The translations under genes and the position numbers were made by a program. Shown piece after piece: positions 28,682-38,603 of a stretch of 48,681 bases of DNA. The notes beneath the pieces are model-generated. The model made no database searches. It saw only the letters and a program-made list of their open reading frames with translations, and was not told where the DNA came from. The DNA is from Sulfurimicrobium sp. (lineage in GTDB: Bacteria > Pseudomonadota > Gammaproteobacteria > Burkholderiales > Sulfuricellaceae). The stretch covers positions 1 to 48,681 of the forward strand of contig JAUSBJ010000021.1 in NCBI GenBank assembly GCA_030652035.1, in the 5' to 3' direction. Positions within the stretch are counted from its first letter, which is position 1. Each line of letters opens with the position of its first letter.

Positions 28682-31375
28682 ATGAAAACTCTGCTGCTGG
28701 TTGACGCTTCATCCTACCTTTACCGCGCATTCCATGCACTGCCCGACCTGCGCAACCGGCATAACGAACCGACCGGGGCGATCTACGGCGTTCTCAACAT
28801 GCTGCGCCGTCTGCATCAGGATTACCAGGCCGATTATAGCGCCTGCATATTCGATGCAAAAGGCAAGACCTTCCGTGATGAGCTCTATCCCGACTACAAA
28901 GCCCACCGGCCATCCATGCCGCCTGAACTGGCGTCCCAGATCGAACCGCTGCACGACAGCATCCGCGCCATGGGTTGGCCGCTGCTGGCGGTAGAGGGCG
29001 TTGAGGCGGACGACGTCATCGGCACCCTGGCGCGGATTGGCGCCGAGGCCGGGATGCGCGTGGTCATCTCCACCGGCGACAAGGACATCGCGCAGCTGGT
29101 GAACAAGCACGTCAGCCTGATCAACACCATGTCCAATGAGGCACTGGACGAAGATGGCGTAACGGCGAAATTCGGCGTCACCCCCGAAAATATCGTGGAC
29201 TACCTGACCCTGATCGGCGACAGCGCGGACAATGTTCCAGGCGTGGAAAAAGTTGGCCCCAAAACGGCGGTCAAGTGGCTGACGCAATACCACACCCTGG
29301 ATAATCTGGTGGCCCATGCTGGCGAGGTCGGCGGCGTGGTGGGCGAAAACCTGCGCAAGGCGCTGGACTGGCTGCCCAAGGCAAGGGAGTTGCTCACCAT
29401 TCGCTGTGACGTGCCCTTGCCGGCACAGCTGGAAGACCTGACCGCCAGCCCCCAGGACAGCGCCCGCCTGGCAGAACTGTACGAACGCCTTGAATTCAAG
29501 ACCTGGCAGAGGGAACTGCAAGCCACCACGAGTAACGAAGCCGCACCAGTCAATAGCAAGCCACCGGTTGAAGCGTGCTATGAATGCATCCTGAGCGAGG
29601 AGCAGCTGGCGCATTGGCTGACACGGCTGGAGCACGCCGAACTGGTGAGCGTGGACACCGAAACCACCAGCCTGGACCCAATGCGCGCGCAGCTGGTGGG
29701 CATTTCTTTTGCCATTACACCACATGAGGCGGCGTACCTGCCGCTGTCGCATCATTATGCAGGCGTGCCTGCGCAGCTGGATTTCAAACAGTCACTTGAG
29801 CGCCTCAAGCCATGGCTGGAAAACCCATCCAAGCCCAAGGTGGGACAGAATCTCAAATACGACAGCCATGTTTTTGCCAACCACGGCATTGCCCTGCAGG
29901 GCATCGTCCACGACACCCTGCTGCAATCCTATGTACTGGAAAGTCACAAGCCTCACGACATGGACTCGCTGGCATCTCGCCACCTCGGTGTAAAAACCCT
30001 GACTTATGCCGAAGTCGCCGGCAAAGGCGCCAAACAGATCGGCTTCGATGAAGTCGACCTGGATACCGCCACCCGCTACGCGGCGGAAGATGCGGATATC
30101 ACCCTGCAACTGCACCTTGATCTGTACCCCCAGATCTGCCCAGATTCAAAGCTGGATTATGTCTACCGCGCCATCGAAGTGCCGGTTTCACGGATTTTGT
30201 TTCACGTGGAACGTAATGGCGTTCTGATCGATAGCAATCTGCTGGCAAAACAAAGCCGGGTGCTGGGAGAAAAATTGCTGGCGCTGGAGCAGGGCGCTTA
30301 CCAGCTGGCAGGTCAGCCATTCAACCTCAACTCGCCCAAGCAGATCCAGGAAATCCTGTTCGGTCAGCTCGGCTTGCCGGTCAAGAAAAAAACCCCGGGT
30401 GGCACGCCCTCGACGGACGAAGACGTTCTGCAGCAGCTGGCCGAGGACTACCCCCTGCCCAAGCTGCTGCTGGAATACCGCAGCCTGGCCAAGCTCAAAT
30501 CGACCTATACCGACAAGCTGCCACGCATGGTCGATCCCGCTAGCGGACGCGTACACACCAGCTACAATCAGGCTGTCGCGGTCACCGGGCGACTCTCATC
30601 GACCGAACCCAACCTGCAGAATATCCCGGTGCGCAGCGAAGAAGGGCGGCGCATACGGGAAGCCTTCATCGCGCCAAAAGGAAGCCGCATCATCTCGGCG
30701 GATTACTCGCAGATCGAGCTTCGCATCATGGCGCATCTCTCGGGCGACAAAAGCCTGTTGCGCGCTTTCGCCGCGGGCGAGGACATACACCGCGCCACGG
30801 CAGCCGAGATTTTTGCCTCTACCCCGCTGGAAGTCACACCGGAACAACGCCGCTACGCCAAAGTGATCAACTTTGGCCTGATCTACGGCATGTCGGCCTT
30901 CGGACTGGCGAGCCAGCTCGGCATCGAGCGTAGCGCTGCGCAGGCTTACATGGACCGTTATTTCGCCCGCTACCCGGGCGTGGCCGACTACATGGCACGT
31001 ACCCGTGACATGGCGAAGCAACAAGGGTATGTGGAAACCGTATTCGGACGGCGCCTGTGGCTGCCCGAGATCAAGGGCGGCAACGGGCCACGGCGCCAGG
31101 CAGCCGAGCGCGCCGCCATCAACGCCCCGATGCAGGGCACGGCCGCCGACCTGATCAAACTGGCCATGATTGAAGTGCATCGCTGGCTGCAGGAAAACCG
31201 GATGAAAACCCTGCTGGTAATGCAGGTGCATGACGAACTGGTGCTGGAAGTGCCGCAGGACGAGCTGGCCGAAGTTCGTAGGGCACTGCCCGGATTGATG
31301 TGCAATGTGGCCGAGCTGGCAGTGCCCTTGGTAGTGGAAGTGGGCGAGGGCGCTAACTGGGAGCAGGCGCACTAA
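28682..31375 (+). CDS. polA: DNA polymerase I
   Basis: This is a 897-residue replication and repair polymerase with all three activities. The 5'-3' exonuclease domain (1-290) begins LLLVDASSYLYRAFHALP and keeps the Asp cluster (EADDVIG, STGDKDIAQLV). The 3'-5' proofreading domain (about 300-480) has the first acidic motif VSVDTETTSLD and so looks active. The polymerase domain has motif A (SADYSQIELRIMAHLS), the O-helix (RRYAKVINFGLIYGMS) and motif C (MQVHDELVLEVP). It is divergent from the LOG gene, so its promoter must lie in the 5' end of that gene. Its stop codon overlaps that of the convergent TPR gene. Confidence 0.98.
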   Translation: MKTLLLVDASSYLYRAFHALPDLRNRHNEPTGAIYGVLNMLRRLHQDYQADYSACIFDAKGKTFRDELYPDYKAHRPSMPPELASQIEPLHDSIRAMGWPLLAVEGVEADDVIGTLARIGAEAGMRVVISTGDKDIAQLVNKHVSLINTMSNEALDEDGVTAKFGVTPENIVDYLTLIGDSADNVPGVEKVGPKTAVKWLTQYHTLDNLVAHAGEVGGVVGENLRKALDWLPKARELLTIRCDVPLPAQLEDLTASPQDSARLAELYERLEFKTWQRELQATTSNEAAPVNSKPPVEACYECILSEEQLAHWLTRLEHAELVSVDTETTSLDPMRAQLVGISFAITPHEAAYLPLSHHYAGVPAQLDFKQSLERLKPWLENPSKPKVGQNLKYDSHVFANHGIALQGIVHDTLLQSYVLESHKPHDMDSLASRHLGVKTLTYAEVAGKGAKQIGFDEVDLDTATRYAAEDADITLQLHLDLYPQICPDSKLDYVYRAIEVPVSRILFHVERNGVLIDSNLLAKQSRVLGEKLLALEQGAYQLAGQPFNLNSPKQIQEILFGQLGLPVKKKTPGGTPSTDEDVLQQLAEDYPLPKLLLEYRSLAKLKSTYTDKLPRMVDPASGRVHTSYNQAVAVTGRLSSTEPNLQNIPVRSEEGRRIREAFIAPKGSRIISADYSQIELRIMAHLSGDKSLLRAFAAGEDIHRATAAEIFASTPLEVTPEQRRYAKVINFGLIYGMSAFGLASQLGIERSAAQAYMDRYFARYPGVADYMARTRDMAKQQGYVETVFGRRLWLPEIKGGNGPRRQAAERAAINAPMQGTAADLIKLAMIEVHRWLQENRMKTLLVMQVHDELVLEVPQDELAEVRRALPGLMCNVAELAVPLVVEVGEGANWEQAH

Positions 31376-31710
31376 GCCTGGCTTGCGCCCAGTTCTTTCT
31401 CGATGCGCCTGGCAAAGACGGTCATTTCCTTGGCCGCCTGCTTGTCGCCGCGGGTTTCGGCGACCACAATTCCCTGGCGGTAGGCGGCGAGCGCTTCTAC
31501 TTTCCGCCCGGCGCCAAGTAGCGCTTTGCCCAGAAGTTTCCAGGCCGCGGAGTAGACAGGATCAAGTTCGACCGCCCGCTGCAGATGCGCTGCTGCCGGC
31601 TCGGCCTGAGCTTCCTTGAGATATTCGCTTCCCAGGCTGAAGCGCAGCAACGCGCTCTCCTTGCCCGTAGCCAGCATGTTCTCCAAGCTCTGAATCACGG
31701 TTGTTGCCAT
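31372..31710 (-). CDS. Small tetratricopeptide-repeat protein
   Basis: This 112-residue protein is built of about two to three TPR helices pairs: LLRFSLGSEYLKEAQAEPAA, HLQRAVELDPVYSAAWKLLG and LGAGRKVEALAAYRQGIVVA, where the TPR consensus A/G/Y/P positions are easy to see. No signal peptide. Likely a protein-protein adaptor; partner unknown. It begins 7 bp after trkH, with AAGG upstream, so it is the last gene of that operon. Its stop shares two bases with the polA stop. Confidence 0.83.
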   Translation of the reverse strand: MATTVIQSLENMLATGKESALLRFSLGSEYLKEAQAEPAAAHLQRAVELDPVYSAAWKLLGKALLGAGRKVEALAAYRQGIVVAETRGDKQAAKEMTVFARRIEKELGASQA

Positions 31711-31717
31711 AAAAGCC

Positions 31718-33175
31718 TTATTTGCGCCAGAAAGCGGGGGTAAAAAGAATCAGCAAGGTAAACAACTCCAGGCGCCCCAGCAGCATGGTGAAAGTGCAAA
31801 CCCAGGTCTGGAAGTCCGTTAGCGAGGCATAGGTCGTCGCCGGACCCACCTGGTTCAATCCAGGGCCGGTATTATTGATTGATGCCACGACGGCAGAGAA
31901 AGCAGTGATCACATCCAGCCCGGAGGCCGTCATGATCAGCGTCAGGGAAACAATACTCACCACATAGATAAACAGAAAGGCCAGCACCGCGTAAATAATC
32001 TTGTTCGGCACCACCAGGCCGCCCAGCTTGGTGGGCATGACACCATTGGGGTGCAGCAATTTTTTCATCTCGCGATACACCTGCTTGTACAGGATCTGGG
32101 CACGGATCATTTTGATACCGCCGCCCGTGGAGCCTGAACTGGAGGCAAAACTGCACAGAAACAACATCCATAATGGCGCAAAAGTCGGCCACAAATTGTA
32201 GTCCGTATTGGCAAATCCCGTTGTTGTCGCGATCGAAACCGTATTAAAGGCAGCGAAACGCAACGCCGTCACAAAATCCGGATACACGCCCATCCCTTGC
32301 AAATAAGCGGCAATGCCCACCACGCTTGCTAAGGTCACGCCCAAAAACAGCCTGGCTTCCGGATCATGGCGATAAGGGGAGAGGCTCTTGCTGCGCCAGA
32401 CCATGAAATGCGAGGCAAAATTGATCCCGGCGATGAGCATGAACACAATGGTTACCGCTTCGATCAACGGCGAATCAAAATAACCAAAACTGGCGTCATG
32501 AGAAGAAAACCCGCCCAAGCCCATGGTTGAAAAAGAGTGAATGACGGCATCGAACCAGCTCATCCCGGCCCAACGGTATGAAAGCATGCAGGCCACGGTG
32601 ATCCCGGCATACACCAGCCACAGGCCCTTGGCCGTCTCGGTGATGCGTGGCGTAAGCTGGCTATCCTTCATCGGCCCCGGCGTTTCCGCCTTGTAGAGCT
32701 GGCGGCCGCCGATACCGAGAAGCGGGAGCACTGCCACAGCCAGCACGATCAAGCCCATGCCGCCCAGCCACACCAGTTCAGTGCGCCAGAAATTGATCGA
32801 GGGTGGCAGCTTATCGAGGTCCGACAACACCGTCGCTCCGCTGGTGGTGAGTCCGGAAATCGTTTCAAAATAAGCATCCGTGAAACTCAGTTCAGGCAAA
32901 TAACTCATCAAAGGGATCGTGGCAAAGGCCGCCAGGGAAGACCAGATCAAAACCACCAGGAGGAATCCGTCACGGATTTTAAGTTCGCGCTTGGCATGGC
33001 GGGTTGTCCACCAGGTCATCAGGCCAGCCAGGAAAGTCGTGACAATCGCCTCGTCATAGGCGGTCAATGCGCCATCCTGTAGCCACCAGGAAAGCGCCAG
33101 CGGAGCCAGCATGGTCAGGCTGAACAGCATGGTGACCATGCCCAGCACGTGCGCAATAGGGAAAAGCCTGCTCAT
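31718..33175 (-). CDS. trkH: Potassium uptake protein TrkH
   Basis: This 485-residue membrane subunit of the Trk potassium importer has four M1-P-M2 repeats with filter-like sequences: TTSGATV, STMGLGGFSS, ATTTGFAN and NNTGPGLN. The gating loop after the third pore carries SSGSTGGGIKMIR. It forms a dimer gated by the TrkA ring. Its ATG shares a base with the trkA stop (TGATG), so the two are cotranslated. Confidence 0.97.
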   Translation of the reverse strand: MSRLFPIAHVLGMVTMLFSLTMLAPLALSWWLQDGALTAYDEAIVTTFLAGLMTWWTTRHAKRELKIRDGFLLVVLIWSSLAAFATIPLMSYLPELSFTDAYFETISGLTTSGATVLSDLDKLPPSINFWRTELVWLGGMGLIVLAVAVLPLLGIGGRQLYKAETPGPMKDSQLTPRITETAKGLWLVYAGITVACMLSYRWAGMSWFDAVIHSFSTMGLGGFSSHDASFGYFDSPLIEAVTIVFMLIAGINFASHFMVWRSKSLSPYRHDPEARLFLGVTLASVVGIAAYLQGMGVYPDFVTALRFAAFNTVSIATTTGFANTDYNLWPTFAPLWMLFLCSFASSSGSTGGGIKMIRAQILYKQVYREMKKLLHPNGVMPTKLGGLVVPNKIIYAVLAFLFIYVVSIVSLTLIMTASGLDVITAFSAVVASINNTGPGLNQVGPATTYASLTDFQTWVCTFTMLLGRLELFTLLILFTPAFWRK

Positions 33176-34551
33176 CAGAAGAACCCGATATCGACCTGGA
33201 ACAGCTTCTCGACCTTGGAAATCATTTGTTTGTTGACCACGAACAGGATGACATGATCTTCACTCTCGATGACCGTGTCGTGGTGCGCGATGATAACCCG
33301 TTCGCCGCGCACAATGGCACCGATGGTGGCACCGCGCGGCAGATCAATTTGCTCCACGCTCTTCCCCACCACCCTGGAGGTCTTGGCATCGCCATGGGCA
33401 ATCGCCTCCAGCGCTTCCGCGGCGCCACGGCGGAGGGAATGTACTACCGCCATGTCGCCGCGCCGCACGTGGGCCAGCAGGCTTCCGATGGTGGCCTGGG
33501 CGGGGGAAATGGCGATATCGATGCGACCGCTCTCCACCAGGTCCACGTAGGCGCTTCGATTGATCAGCGCAATCACCTTGCGCGCACCCATGCGCTTGGC
33601 GAGCAGGGCGGACATAATGTTGGTCTCGTCATCGTTGGTGAGCGCGCAGAAAACGTCCATGTCTTCGACATTTTCTGCCTGCAGCAAGTCAGGATCAGTG
33701 GCGTCACCGAGTAGAACCAGGGAACTGTTAAGCTCCGCGGCAAGGCGCTCGCAATTTTTCTTGTTGTGATCGATCAGCTTGACCTGGTAGCGCAGTTCCA
33801 GGCTCTTGGCCAGACGGCGGCCGATATTGCCGCCACCCGCGATCATCACGCGTTTCGCAGCCTTGTCCAACTGGCGCATTTCCCGCATGACCACACGGAT
33901 GTTTTCCGCCGCCGCGACGAAGAAAACCTCGTCTTCGGCCTCTATGACCGTATTGCCCTCTGGGATGATTGGACGGTCCTTGCGGAAAATTGCTGCCACG
34001 CGCGTGTCAATGTGCGGCATGTGTTTACGCAGATATTGCAGCTCATGGCCCACCAAAGGGCCGCCATGGAAGGCCTTGACGGCCCCCAGGCGCACCTTGC
34101 CCTTGGCAAAATCCAGTACTTGCAGCGCTTCAGGGTATTCGATCAGTTTAAAAATGTAATCCGTCAGCACTTCTTCCGGACTGATGATGTAATCCACGGC
34201 AAAATTCTCCGTGGAGCAAATACTCTCTTTCTGCTGAAGGTAATCGGTGCAGCGAATCCGCGCGATTTTGGTAGGGGTGTTGAACAGCATCGCCGCCAGC
34301 TTGCATGCGACCAGATTGGTCTCATCGCTTTGCGTCACCGCCAGCAGCATATCGGCATCTTCAATACCGGCCTGGCGCAGCACCGCGGGATGAGAGCCAA
34401 AACCATGCACGGTGCGCAAGTCAAAGCGGTCCTGCAGGTTCTGCAGTTTAGCCGCATCGATATCCACAACCGTAATATCGTTGGACTCCCGCACCAGATT
34501 TTCTGCTACGGACGCACCCACCTGGCCGGCGCCAAGAATCACGATTTTCAC
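33175..34551 (-). CDS. trkA: Trk potassium channel NAD-binding subunit TrkA
   Basis: This 458-residue cytoplasmic gating ring protein contains two RCK modules, each a Rossmann domain followed by a TrkA-C domain. The first nucleotide motif is ILGAGQVGASVAENL at the N-terminus, and the second is MIAGGGNIGRRLAKSLE at about 233. GTG at 34551 is the start codon. It lies downstream of the ntrYX-like pair, and trkH follows directly. Confidence 0.97.
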   Translation of the reverse strand: MKIVILGAGQVGASVAENLVRESNDITVVDIDAAKLQNLQDRFDLRTVHGFGSHPAVLRQAGIEDADMLLAVTQSDETNLVACKLAAMLFNTPTKIARIRCTDYLQQKESICSTENFAVDYIISPEEVLTDYIFKLIEYPEALQVLDFAKGKVRLGAVKAFHGGPLVGHELQYLRKHMPHIDTRVAAIFRKDRPIIPEGNTVIEAEDEVFFVAAAENIRVVMREMRQLDKAAKRVMIAGGGNIGRRLAKSLELRYQVKLIDHNKKNCERLAAELNSSLVLLGDATDPDLLQAENVEDMDVFCALTNDDETNIMSALLAKRMGARKVIALINRSAYVDLVESGRIDIAISPAQATIGSLLAHVRRGDMAVVHSLRRGAAEALEAIAHGDAKTSRVVGKSVEQIDLPRGATIGAIVRGERVIIAHHDTVIESEDHVILFVVNKQMISKVEKLFQVDIGFF

Positions 34552-34624
34552 TGGTAAAATACCTGGAAAGAGGAAATGAAAAGCGGGATTCTAAGCCTTT
34601 AACTGGGGCACTACCAGCAGCATG

Positions 34625-35887
34625 CTACTCCTTGCGGGAAAACTTCACCCCCAGTTGCTTCAGCTTGCGGTACAGGTGGGTACGCTCGAGCCCGACGTTT
34701 TCTGCCACACGGCTCATGTTGCCGCCCGCCTTGGCGATATGGTGCTCAAAATAGGCGCGTTCAAAAATGTCGCGCACCTCGCGTAAGGGCATATCCAAAG
34801 GCAAACCCAAAGGTTCCTCGGCGACTTCGGCGGGGCCGAACTGGGCCAGCACCCGGCTCACGTCCTGGGGCGATATTTCCTCTTGAAGGCTGGTCAGCGC
34901 CAAAGTTTTAACCACATTGTTGAGTTGAGCCAGGTTTCCAGGCCAGTTGTCATTGCGCAGGGCGTTCAGGGCGGCAATGCTGAAATGGCGCGGCGGCGCC
35001 TCTTTCGACTCAACATATTTTGCCAAAATGCGGTTGGCCAGATCGGGAATGTCCTCACGATGCTCTCGTAGGGGCGGCATGCTCAGGGTCAGGCCGCTCA
35101 AGGCCTGGTACAGTCCGGCATCGAAACCGCCCCGATCCACCAGGCCGGGCAAAGCCTCGCTTGCGGCACACACCAGACGGACATTTTCTTTTTCCAGCTT
35201 GCTCAGCACAAACTGCAAGCCTTTCTGCTCCTGTTTATTGAGCGTGGCAATTTCCGCCACGAACAGCAAACCATCGTGGGCCTGGTTGAGCACCTCAAGC
35301 GGATTACCCGTCAGCCAAGCCGTTGTTTCCGGCGCAACGAAAGGCGTATTTGGCCGGTGCAGGAAGCGCGCGCACAGTTCCGCTCCGCTTCCCCGTTCTG
35401 CCAGCAGCAGCAGGGGGGCGCCGAGGTTGGCCACCTGTTCGAGCCTTTGCTCGAACTCCCGCACCACGGCGCTCTTGCCCAGGCTGGACAAGCCAAGCTC
35501 ACTGTGGAGTTCAGCCTCGCCACGCCTCAGGGCACGCTTGACGGTTGCCAGCAGCTTCTGCAATGCAATCGGTTTTTCAAGAAAATCGAATGCGCCGATT
35601 CGCGTCGCCTCGACGGCGGTATCTATCGTCCCGTGGCCAGACATCATCACCACTGGCATGGTTAGCAGGCCAGAACTCGCCCACTCCTTGAGCAGGGTAA
35701 TACCATCGCTGTCAGGCATCCAGATATCGAGCAGGACCAGCTCGGGTCGCCCTTGTGCACGAATTACGCGCGCCACAGTGGCATTTTCAGCCAGCCTGAC
35801 CTGGTAGCCCTCATCCTCCAGAATTTCACGCAATAATTCGCGGATGCCCGCTTCGTCATCCACCACCAGTATTTGATTGGTGTTCAT
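34625..35887 (-). CDS. ntrX: NtrX-like response regulator with degenerate AAA+ domain
   Basis: This is a 420-residue regulator: receiver domain (1-120; acidic D10/D11, phospho-acceptor D54, K105), an AAA+-like middle, and a Fis-type helix-turn-helix (about 378-415, GGNMSRVAENVGLERTHLYR). The middle domain has lost its key motifs. Walker A reads AERGSGAEL at about 163-171 without the Lys, the sigma-54 contact GAFTGA is absent, and Walker B reads GLLFVAE instead of the usual GGTLFLDE. It should therefore bind DNA under phosphorylation control without acting as a classical sigma-54 activator. Its start directly abuts the ntrY stop. Confidence 0.88.
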   Translation of the reverse strand: MNTNQILVVDDEAGIRELLREILEDEGYQVRLAENATVARVIRAQGRPELVLLDIWMPDSDGITLLKEWASSGLLTMPVVMMSGHGTIDTAVEATRIGAFDFLEKPIALQKLLATVKRALRRGEAELHSELGLSSLGKSAVVREFEQRLEQVANLGAPLLLLAERGSGAELCARFLHRPNTPFVAPETTAWLTGNPLEVLNQAHDGLLFVAEIATLNKQEQKGLQFVLSKLEKENVRLVCAASEALPGLVDRGGFDAGLYQALSGLTLSMPPLREHREDIPDLANRILAKYVESKEAPPRHFSIAALNALRNDNWPGNLAQLNNVVKTLALTSLQEEISPQDVSRVLAQFGPAEVAEEPLGLPLDMPLREVRDIFERAYFEHHIAKAGGNMSRVAENVGLERTHLYRKLKQLGVKFSRKE

Positions 35888-38017
35888 TTAAGTTACCTCT
35901 TCTGCACGTGGCAGCTGGATACTTACCCGCGCCCCGTGCGGCTCAATATTCTGCGCCAGAATTCGGCCCTGATGTTCATCAACAATTTTTTTCACTATTG
36001 CCAGACCCAGCCCGGTTCCTTTCTGCTTGGTGGTCACATAAGGCTCGAACAGGCGCCCCAAAAGCGCATCCGGAAATCCTTTACCATTGTCTTCTATCGA
36101 CCAGCGCACCGTGGCCGCGTCAACCAGTTCGGTGCGCACCCGAATCTCAGCCTGCGGCTGGTCAGATAGGGCATCCTCGGCGTTGCGCATCAGATTATGC
36201 ATGACCTGGCGCAGCAAGGCCGCATCCCCATACACCACGGGCAAATCCGGTGCCAGCGCAATTTCAATATGCACGCTGGAGGATTCGTAAAGCGTAAGCA
36301 CCTCTCGCACCAGTTGGTTCAAATCCAGGCGTGCCAGATTGAGCTGGGGCGAGCGTGCATATTCGGCAAATGCGTCCACCATGTTTTTCAACGCCGCCAC
36401 CTGATTCACGATGGTATGGGTGGAACGCGACAGCATTTCGGCGTCGCTTTGATTCAACTTGTCAGCCAGCTTACGCTCCAGACGCTCGGCAGAAAGCTGG
36501 ATCGGCGTCAGGGGGTTCTTGATTTCATGCGCCAGCCGCCGCGCCACTTCACCCCATGCCGCATCACGCTGGGCTTGAAGCAAATGAGTAATATCGTCGA
36601 AAACCACAACATAACCGTTGTCCACCACGCCGGGCAGACGCGTGCCACGCACGAGTAGGACCTGGTTGCTCGCTCTTCCGGAAAACTCGATCTGTTGCCG
36701 CCACTCCTTGTTTTCAGCGGCATCAAAGTGTTGCGTCACCGCATGCGCCAGGGGCTGCAAAATGATGTCGCGGCTGCCCCAGGAGAGCAAGGGCAAGCCT
36801 CGCATGACGCTCAAGTCTACGCCCAGAATCTCGCCTGCTCGGGGATTGGCACCGCGCAGGTGTAGTTTTTCATCGAACGTCAGCACCCCGGATGACAGAT
36901 GCGCCAGGATGCTTTCCAAATAGACCTTTGCGGCTTCCAGCTGCTGTTGTTTTTTCTCCACGGCCGCGCTCGCATCCGCCAACTGGCGCGTCATGCGATT
37001 GAACGATAAAGTCAGAGCGCCCAGTTCATCGCGGCTTTGCACCGGATTGATCTGGGTAAAGTCCCCCTTGGCAATAGCGCGCGTACTTTCCGCCAGCAAA
37101 CCCAAAGGGGCGGACAGCTTCTGCGACAGAACAAACGCCAGGGCGATGGCCGAAAGCAGCGCCAACAGCAGGGTCAGGGTCAGGGTCATGCCGTAAATGC
37201 GCTTCAGGCCCAAGCGGGAATAGGAGAGCTCCTGATAATCGCGATAAACCGCCTGCACCGTTTCCGCATCGCTGGCCAATCGTTTGGGCACGGGCTGCAA
37301 TAACTGCAGAATCCGCATATCCTCGCTCAGGGTAAGCACATTGACGGGTACCACCACGCGCAAATAAAGCCCCTTTCCAGCAATCGGTTCAATCACGCTG
37401 AATGGTTGCTGCTGCCGCACCTGTCGCAGGACGGAAGCGCTTGGCATGTCGGGCAGAAAACTGGCATTTTCTCCCCCGGAAATGGCCAGCACCTTGCCGC
37501 GTGAACTGAACAACGCGGCTTCCTGCACCCCGACCTGCTCGCGCAAGCGGTTGAGTTGGGTCAGGTGCTCGCTGACCGGATTGTCCGCCAGCGCCAGCGC
37601 CATCACTTCGCCCTTCTTCACCAGATCCTGAAGCAGGTTCTCGAGCGCGCTCTGACCCAGACTCAGGCCACCCTCAAGGGCGTTGTCCACGCGCACGTCG
37701 AACCAGGATTCAATACTTTTGTTGAGGAACTGCACCGACACACCATATACCAGCGCACCCGGCAAAAGCGCCATGAGCGCAAACATCCACAAGAGGCGAA
37801 GGGTCAGCTTGGTGCCGAATACACGCTGCTTGAGCTTTTTCCACAGCACCCACAACTGGTAGCCGACCAGACCCATCAAGGCCAGCGCAACACCGAGGTT
37901 AAGCACCAGCAGCAGGGTGTAATTCTGAGAAAAGGCGGCGGTATTGCTACTGGCGCGGGAGAGCAGAAACAGCAGTACCGTGCCCAGGGCAACAGCCAGA
38001 AAAACTACATATTTCAT
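35888..38017 (-). CDS. ntrY: NtrY-like membrane sensor histidine kinase
   Basis: This is a 709-residue sensor kinase for the adjacent NtrX-like regulator. Two N-terminal membrane helices (about 3-20 and 33-57) and a third (75-95) precede a periplasmic region. A fourth helix (about 285-305) leads to HAMP (SAPLGLLAESTRAIAKGDF), a PAS domain (about 365-480), the HisKA box (RLAHEIKNPLTPIQLSAERL) and the ATPase domain (HNLMRNAEDAL, IEDNGKGFP, KGTGLGLAIVKKI). The input signal is unknown; NtrY homologues respond to nitrogen or redox state. It follows DUF4390 by 7 bp. Confidence 0.93.
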   Translation of the reverse strand: MKYVVFLAVALGTVLLFLLSRASSNTAAFSQNYTLLLVLNLGVALALMGLVGYQLWVLWKKLKQRVFGTKLTLRLLWMFALMALLPGALVYGVSVQFLNKSIESWFDVRVDNALEGGLSLGQSALENLLQDLVKKGEVMALALADNPVSEHLTQLNRLREQVGVQEAALFSSRGKVLAISGGENASFLPDMPSASVLRQVRQQQPFSVIEPIAGKGLYLRVVVPVNVLTLSEDMRILQLLQPVPKRLASDAETVQAVYRDYQELSYSRLGLKRIYGMTLTLTLLLALLSAIALAFVLSQKLSAPLGLLAESTRAIAKGDFTQINPVQSRDELGALTLSFNRMTRQLADASAAVEKKQQQLEAAKVYLESILAHLSSGVLTFDEKLHLRGANPRAGEILGVDLSVMRGLPLLSWGSRDIILQPLAHAVTQHFDAAENKEWRQQIEFSGRASNQVLLVRGTRLPGVVDNGYVVVFDDITHLLQAQRDAAWGEVARRLAHEIKNPLTPIQLSAERLERKLADKLNQSDAEMLSRSTHTIVNQVAALKNMVDAFAEYARSPQLNLARLDLNQLVREVLTLYESSSVHIEIALAPDLPVVYGDAALLRQVMHNLMRNAEDALSDQPQAEIRVRTELVDAATVRWSIEDNGKGFPDALLGRLFEPYVTTKQKGTGLGLAIVKKIVDEHQGRILAQNIEPHGARVSIQLPRAEEVT

Positions 38018-38024
38018 TGATAAT

Positions 38025-38603
38025 TCAAGGTGCTAATACCCACTGAAACCATTCCGACTCCAGGCTCCAGTCCTTGGAGGCCAAGGCGTTCACTTGCAGC
38101 GGTTTGGGTAATTGGGATGCATCAAGCTTCATGCGCAGCCGCGCTTCATAGAGGTAACGCTTTCTAAGCTGGGCCCGCTCCACCACACGCCATTCCTGGA
38201 TATGGCCCAGTTCGCTCTTGAGTTCGGCCAAGGACGCAAAACTTTTTTGCTGCTCGTTCTGCAACAGCCTGTATTGTTTGGTCAGCGCGTGATAGCTGAT
38301 ACGCAACTGGCGCTGGACACTGGAAATGTTTTCATCCAGCCAATACCAGCGCGGGCGGTTAAGCTCGAACTCAACCACAAAATTGAGTGGAACCCCTTTG
38401 TTCAGGGCATCTTCAACCGCCTGGCTGAAGTTTACTTCAAAGTCAGCCTTGAGCTGGTACACCTCATCCACCATATCCAGCTCCGCTGTCTTGACCTGAA
38501 TCCCGGTTTCAGCGCGCACGCTTGCCGCCATGCAAAATAGCAGCATGAAAAGCAAGCGCGGAAAACTAGATTTTGGCGAGAAGGGCGTAATAAAAGCCAT
38601 CAT
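38025..38603 (-). CDS. DUF4390 periplasmic protein
   Basis: This 192-residue protein has a signal peptide (about 1-32, ending ASVRA) and the DUF4390 pattern: ELDMVDEVYQLKADFEVNFS, VPLNFVVEFELNRPRWYW, YHALTKQYRL and LRMKLDASQLPKPLQV. Function unknown. It is nearly always found between rsmB and the NtrY-type kinase in betaproteobacteria, so a periplasmic link to that kinase is plausible. ATG 38603 (or the adjacent ATG 38600) lies inside rsmB's last codons; a longer frame to 38672 is rejected because the signal peptide would be buried. Confidence 0.82.
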   Translation of the reverse strand: MMAFITPFSPKSSFPRLLFMLLFCMAASVRAETGIQVKTAELDMVDEVYQLKADFEVNFSQAVEDALNKGVPLNFVVEFELNRPRWYWLDENISSVQRQLRISYHALTKQYRLLQNEQQKSFASLAELKSELGHIQEWRVVERAQLRKRYLYEARLRMKLDASQLPKPLQVNALASKDWSLESEWFQWVLAP

